From Spongiibacter thalassae (GTDB lineage Bacteria; Pseudomonadota; Gammaproteobacteria; Pseudomonadales; Spongiibacteraceae), in assembly GCF_012272835.1 (NCBI RefSeq), contig NZ_JAAWWK010000001.1, positions 124,001 to 188,000 of the forward strand: a stretch of 64,000 nt of DNA, read 5' to 3'. The position numbers and the translations under genes were made by a program. The notes below the pieces were generated by a model that was not told the origin of the DNA, ran no database searches, and saw only the letters and a program-made list of their open reading frames with translations. Of this stretch, positions 61,430-64,000 are shown piece after piece; position 1 is the first letter of the stretch, and the number at the start of each line of letters is the position of its first letter.

Positions 61430-61475
61430 GGGCTAAGCAAACTAAGCACCTTCCCAGGTAGATAAAAAGTGCTTC

Positions 61476-61973
61476 ATGACAGTAGATATAGACTCAGAGC
61501 TTATGGACGAAATAAAGCCGGAGCTTGTTGAGGCCTTGCGGGCGGACCTGATGGGGGGCTTGCTACGCGCTTTCAACTGGATGGATCAGTGCCTCCAGAA
61601 GAACATCGCAGCCCGAGGCTGGGAAGCCCTCTCCCGCACTGAGTCGCAGATAATGGTCTATGTCGCCCAGGGCACCAGAAGTCCTGTTGAGATCGCGCGA
61701 GCCTTGGGTCTATCGCCACAAGCGATCAATCAGGCCTCCAAGCCGTTAATTAAACGAGGTTTGATCCGTCTGGAACCCGACCCACTCGATGGCCGCAGAA
61801 AGTTAATATTTCCAGCAGAATCTGGTGTCAGCATCGGCATAGATGCCGCCGAGATCATTGCGGGAATGGAGCAGGAATTGGCAAAACGCTTGGGTGGAAA
61901 ACAGCTGGATGCGCTTCGGGGTTGCCTTGCCGAACATTGGGGTGACCTTCCCGAGATCCCTCCCGCTAAATAA
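61476..61973 (+). CDS. MarR-family regulator
   Basis: 165 residues. The winged helix includes VEIARALGLSPQAINQASKP and the wing LEPDPLDGRR (D-x-x-D-x-R-like). Long N- and C-terminal helices form the dimer. It is divergent from the cytochrome c membrane unit, with a symmetric promoter region between, and is followed after 18 nt by a DoxX-like gene. The ligand is probably a small aromatic or oxidant (family knowledge). Confidence 0.93.
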   Translation: MTVDIDSELMDEIKPELVEALRADLMGGLLRAFNWMDQCLQKNIAARGWEALSRTESQIMVYVAQGTRSPVEIARALGLSPQAINQASKPLIKRGLIRLEPDPLDGRRKLIFPAESGVSIGIDAAEIIAGMEQELAKRLGGKQLDALRGCLAEHWGDLPEIPPAK

Positions 61974-61991
61974 AACGTATGAGACTCGTCG

Positions 61992-62369
61992 ATGAGCTAT
62001 TTAATTTACATTGCCCTGATGCTTTTTGGTGTATTCTTCACCGGTGCCGCCATCCTCAAATTGACCAGACACCAGCACTTTATCGAGGAGTTCGAAAGCA
62101 TGAAAGTGCCTTACTCACTCGCTTATCTATCCGGCGCGATTGAGATAGTGTGTGGCCCATTATTGATCGCAGGTATTTGGTTCCCTGCGTATGCGGGCGT
62201 TGCTTCAGGTGTTATGTTTTTCGCTATGCTTGGTGCGAGCGCAACGAATTTGGTATCCGTGGGGCGGGGTGCCAAAGTGGCCATAGGTGTTCTGGCTATA
62301 TTTGCTTTACCCATGCTGCTTGTCACTCTTTACTTTCTTGAGCCAGCTCGCTTGCTTGTTGGGATTTAA
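61992..62369 (+). CDS. DoxX-like membrane protein
   Basis: 125 residues with four membrane helices; the motif FTGAAILKLTRHQHFIEEFE, then AYLSGAIEIVCGPLLIAGI and the C-terminal VAIGVLAIFALPMLLVTLYF fit the DoxX/DUF417 small membrane family, linked to redox or thiosulfate-quinone chemistry. It probably shares the MarR transcript. Confidence 0.88.
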   Translation: MSYLIYIALMLFGVFFTGAAILKLTRHQHFIEEFESMKVPYSLAYLSGAIEIVCGPLLIAGIWFPAYAGVASGVMFFAMLGASATNLVSVGRGAKVAIGVLAIFALPMLLVTLYFLEPARLLVGI

Positions 62370-63237
62370 GGCTCTGAGGGCCGTCAGCAGGCCCTGACAG
62401 AAGCTTAAATTTGAGTTTGATCGGGTTCGCTTGCTGAGATAAAAATAAGGAAGCTAAGGTGAAAACAAGGAAGCTAATAACGCTGGTGAGTATCGCCGCA
62501 GGCTCGCTTGCAGTTGGGTTCTACAGAAATGGGATCACCACAAAAATTGCCCGACGCCGGTAGGGGAATTCTTCGCACAGGGCCTTTTTGGCCCGAAAGT
62601 TCGCGCGCGAGCAGTACTACTCGACACATAAAAATAGCCATAAGGACGTGATTTTAGCGTTTGTGGGCTCGACGATATGCCGCGTAATTTCCGGTCGTTT
62701 ATCTTTTCCGATAAGACGTTTCTTATAGATTCCTGTCCTGGGCGTGTCCTGTCCCTGCTAAGCGCCCGGATTGCAGTAGGCCTCTTTTAGTTTGTCCTTC
62801 GGCGGTTCGGCATTGCGATGGCTTTAGTGGTGTTCGCCGCTCATGTGATTCTCGCTGTAGAGATGCTGACGCCGTTGAGGTGGCTGGAAAGCGGTATCTG
62901 CTTTTACTAAAAGCGCTTGAGTGTGTTGACACTGGATAATCTCGAGTGGCAACATAGTCACCAATGATGACAATAATTCTGACGCCAGTATGACGAAGAC
63001 CAGTGCTGCGAAGACCGGTATTGAGAAGAGGGTCACCAATGACGCCACGTTGCTCACATTCTCATTGCTCTAATACATGAATAAACCGCATGCCTGAGCA
63101 TAAATGGTAGCGGTGATTGCCGAAGGAAAGTTACTCAACCACTCTCAATGGCGCGCTGCAGCCATCTGCTGGATTAAAGTCAGGTCGCGCGAAAATCGGA
63201 TTTTTAAAAACACGTTTAAATAATACTTGGGTATCTT
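62370..63237. other. Region with decayed coding sequence
   Basis: About 870 nt. A 34-codon frame starting at GTG 62459 (KTRKLITLVSIAAGSLAVGF) looks like a membrane-anchored N-terminus that stops early. A following TPVGEFFAQGLFGPK stretch in another frame is also cut short, so a broken gene is possible. A minus-strand frame at 62824-63057 (hydrophobic, GTG start, no ribosome site) is doubtful. The promoter for the flavin monooxygenase lies at the right end. Confidence 0.4.
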
Positions 63238-64000
63238 ATGGAATCCTCAAAAAAATACGACGTTTTAATTGTAGGTTGTGGCCCTTCCGGTGCAATCCTG
63301 GCTAACTTACTTAACGCAAAAGGCCATAAGGTCGCCATATTCGATCGGGATGTAGACATATTTCACGCCCCCAGAGCCATGATGATGGATATGGAAAGCT
63401 GTCGCATTGTCAACAGAATGGGGTTGTATCAGCGCTTAATGAAAGAAGATGCTGTGCCATTCCACTGTCATCGTTTCGTCTCAGCTAAGCATAAACTCCT
63501 GATGGAGGTTAATATTTCCGGTGTCGGAGTCGAGCATGATTACGAGCCGGTCATGTTTCATCAGCCCGCGTTTGAAGCCATGCTGCGGGAGGACTTCAAG
63601 AAGGGCCCGGGTGTAGAGGCCTTTTTGGGCTACGAAGTTTTGAGTATTGATGGCGAGGGGGCTGAAGCAACGCTGATCGCCAGGAATCTTGAAACAGGTG
63701 AGGAAGTATCGTTCTCTGGACAGTATCTTGTGGGTGCTGACGGCGGCGCGAGCACGTGCAGGAAATATATCAACGCAAACCGCGTCGATTTAAATTACAG
63801 TCGAGATTGGATCGTGATGGACCTCATTATCCATGATCGAGAATGGTGGAATAATTTTCGTGAGGGCAGTGCCTTTACCTGTGAGCCAAACGCCGCCGTA
63901 GTCGTTGTCAAAGGCGTGCACGGTCATATTCGCATGGATTTTGAACAGCCCTCAGCGGAGGCTGCACTGGCTTTTACCGAGGAAGATGCTCATAGACTAA
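63238..64000 (+). CDS. FAD-dependent monooxygenase (class A aromatic hydroxylase type), 3' partial
   Basis: The gene runs off the right edge after 254 codons. The N-terminus has the dinucleotide fold VLIVGCGPSGAILANLLNAK, followed by the FAD acid in VAIFDRD and the GD-type motif YLVGADGGASTCRKYI. This is the plan of group A flavin hydroxylases (MhpA/PheA/pentachlorophenol monooxygenase relatives), which hydroxylate phenolic or related substrates with NAD(P)H and O2. The C-terminal domain lies outside the window. Confidence 0.93.
   Translation, partial: MESSKKYDVLIVGCGPSGAILANLLNAKGHKVAIFDRDVDIFHAPRAMMMDMESCRIVNRMGLYQRLMKEDAVPFHCHRFVSAKHKLLMEVNISGVGVEHDYEPVMFHQPAFEAMLREDFKKGPGVEAFLGYEVLSIDGEGAEATLIARNLETGEEVSFSGQYLVGADGGASTCRKYINANRVDLNYSRDWIVMDLIIHDREWWNNFREGSAFTCEPNAAVVVVKGVHGHIRMDFEQPSAEAALAFTEEDAHRL

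Noticed and set aside
62824-63057. 77-codon hydrophobic minus-strand ORF
   Set aside because: It has a GTG start without a ribosome site and its C-terminal half looks random; kept only as a note in the intergenic entry.
1-64000. CRISPR arrays, tRNA or rRNA genes, prophage, antiphage systems
   Set aside because: No regularly spaced repeats, RNA gene signatures, phage structural genes or defence-type proteins were seen.

Overview
The window looks like a catabolic gene island of a Gram-negative, aerobic, lipid-degrading proteobacterium. Two TonB-dependent receptors, a CxxCH cytochrome c, a cytochrome b561, lipoprotein and outer-membrane-type signal peptides and moderate GC all fit. The mix of acyl-CoA dehydrogenases, crotonases, P450, ene-reductase, carboxylic acid reductase and wax ester synthase resembles marine Gammaproteobacteria of the Cellvibrionales type; that placement is inference. 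No rRNA, tRNA, CRISPR array or intact transposase was seen.

Layout. 1-6.3 kb: end of a kinase-like/DUF6285 gene, a minus-strand operon of two VOC proteins and a DUF7064-type protein, then a nitroreductase and an Old Yellow Enzyme. 6.4-14.4 kb: a small membrane protein, an XRE/MmyB regulator, and a minus-strand series (MDR oxidoreductase, hydrolase, SDR, frameshifted crotonase, two acyl-CoA dehydrogenases). 15.2-23.2 kb: P450, crotonase, an acyl-CoA dehydrogenase pair and an alpha/beta hydrolase; the hydrolase and the 3' part of the upstream dehydrogenase are tandemly duplicated, and the dehydrogenase copies are decaying. 23.2-30.7 kb: two pirins, two TonB receptors and a carboxylic acid reductase (CAR) fragment. 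31-37 kb: Spinster-type MFS, full-length CAR and an SDR. 37.4-44.2 kb: cytochrome b561; thioesterase, phosphoesterase, phosphopantetheinyl transferase (PPTase) and SDR; TetR, GPH transporter and a dienoyl-CoA isomerase-like crotonase. 45.3-54.1 kb: wax ester synthase, hydrolase, a fused double acyl-CoA dehydrogenase, three crotonases and a nitronate monooxygenase. 54.2-56.9 kb: a compact lyase plus aconitase-type hydratase operon. 57-59.9 kb: a GC-rich block of unknown envelope genes flanked by two related palindromic elements. 59.9-64 kb: a MarR-linked cytochrome c/membrane operon, DoxX and the start of a flavin monooxygenase.

How it may work together (inference): TonB receptors and MFS proteins import a hydrophobic, probably branched or alicyclic substrate. 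P450, ene-reductase, SDR/MDR and flavin enzymes functionalise it. Three heteromeric-type acyl-CoA dehydrogenase systems with many crotonases shorten the acyl-CoA. The lyase/hydratase operon may finish a methyl-branched C4-C6 diacid. CAR (activated by the nearby PPTase), SDRs and the wax ester synthase could convert surplus acyl groups to aldehydes, alcohols and stored esters.

The most distinctive signals are: two conserved palindromic operator blocks (45.06 and 47.82 kb); mirror-image divergent promoters at the MarR gene; the fused dehydrogenase with domain order reversed relative to its split relatives; the duplicated and decaying hydrolase/dehydrogenase unit; the dimethylmalate-lyase-like operon; and the element-flanked envelope block.
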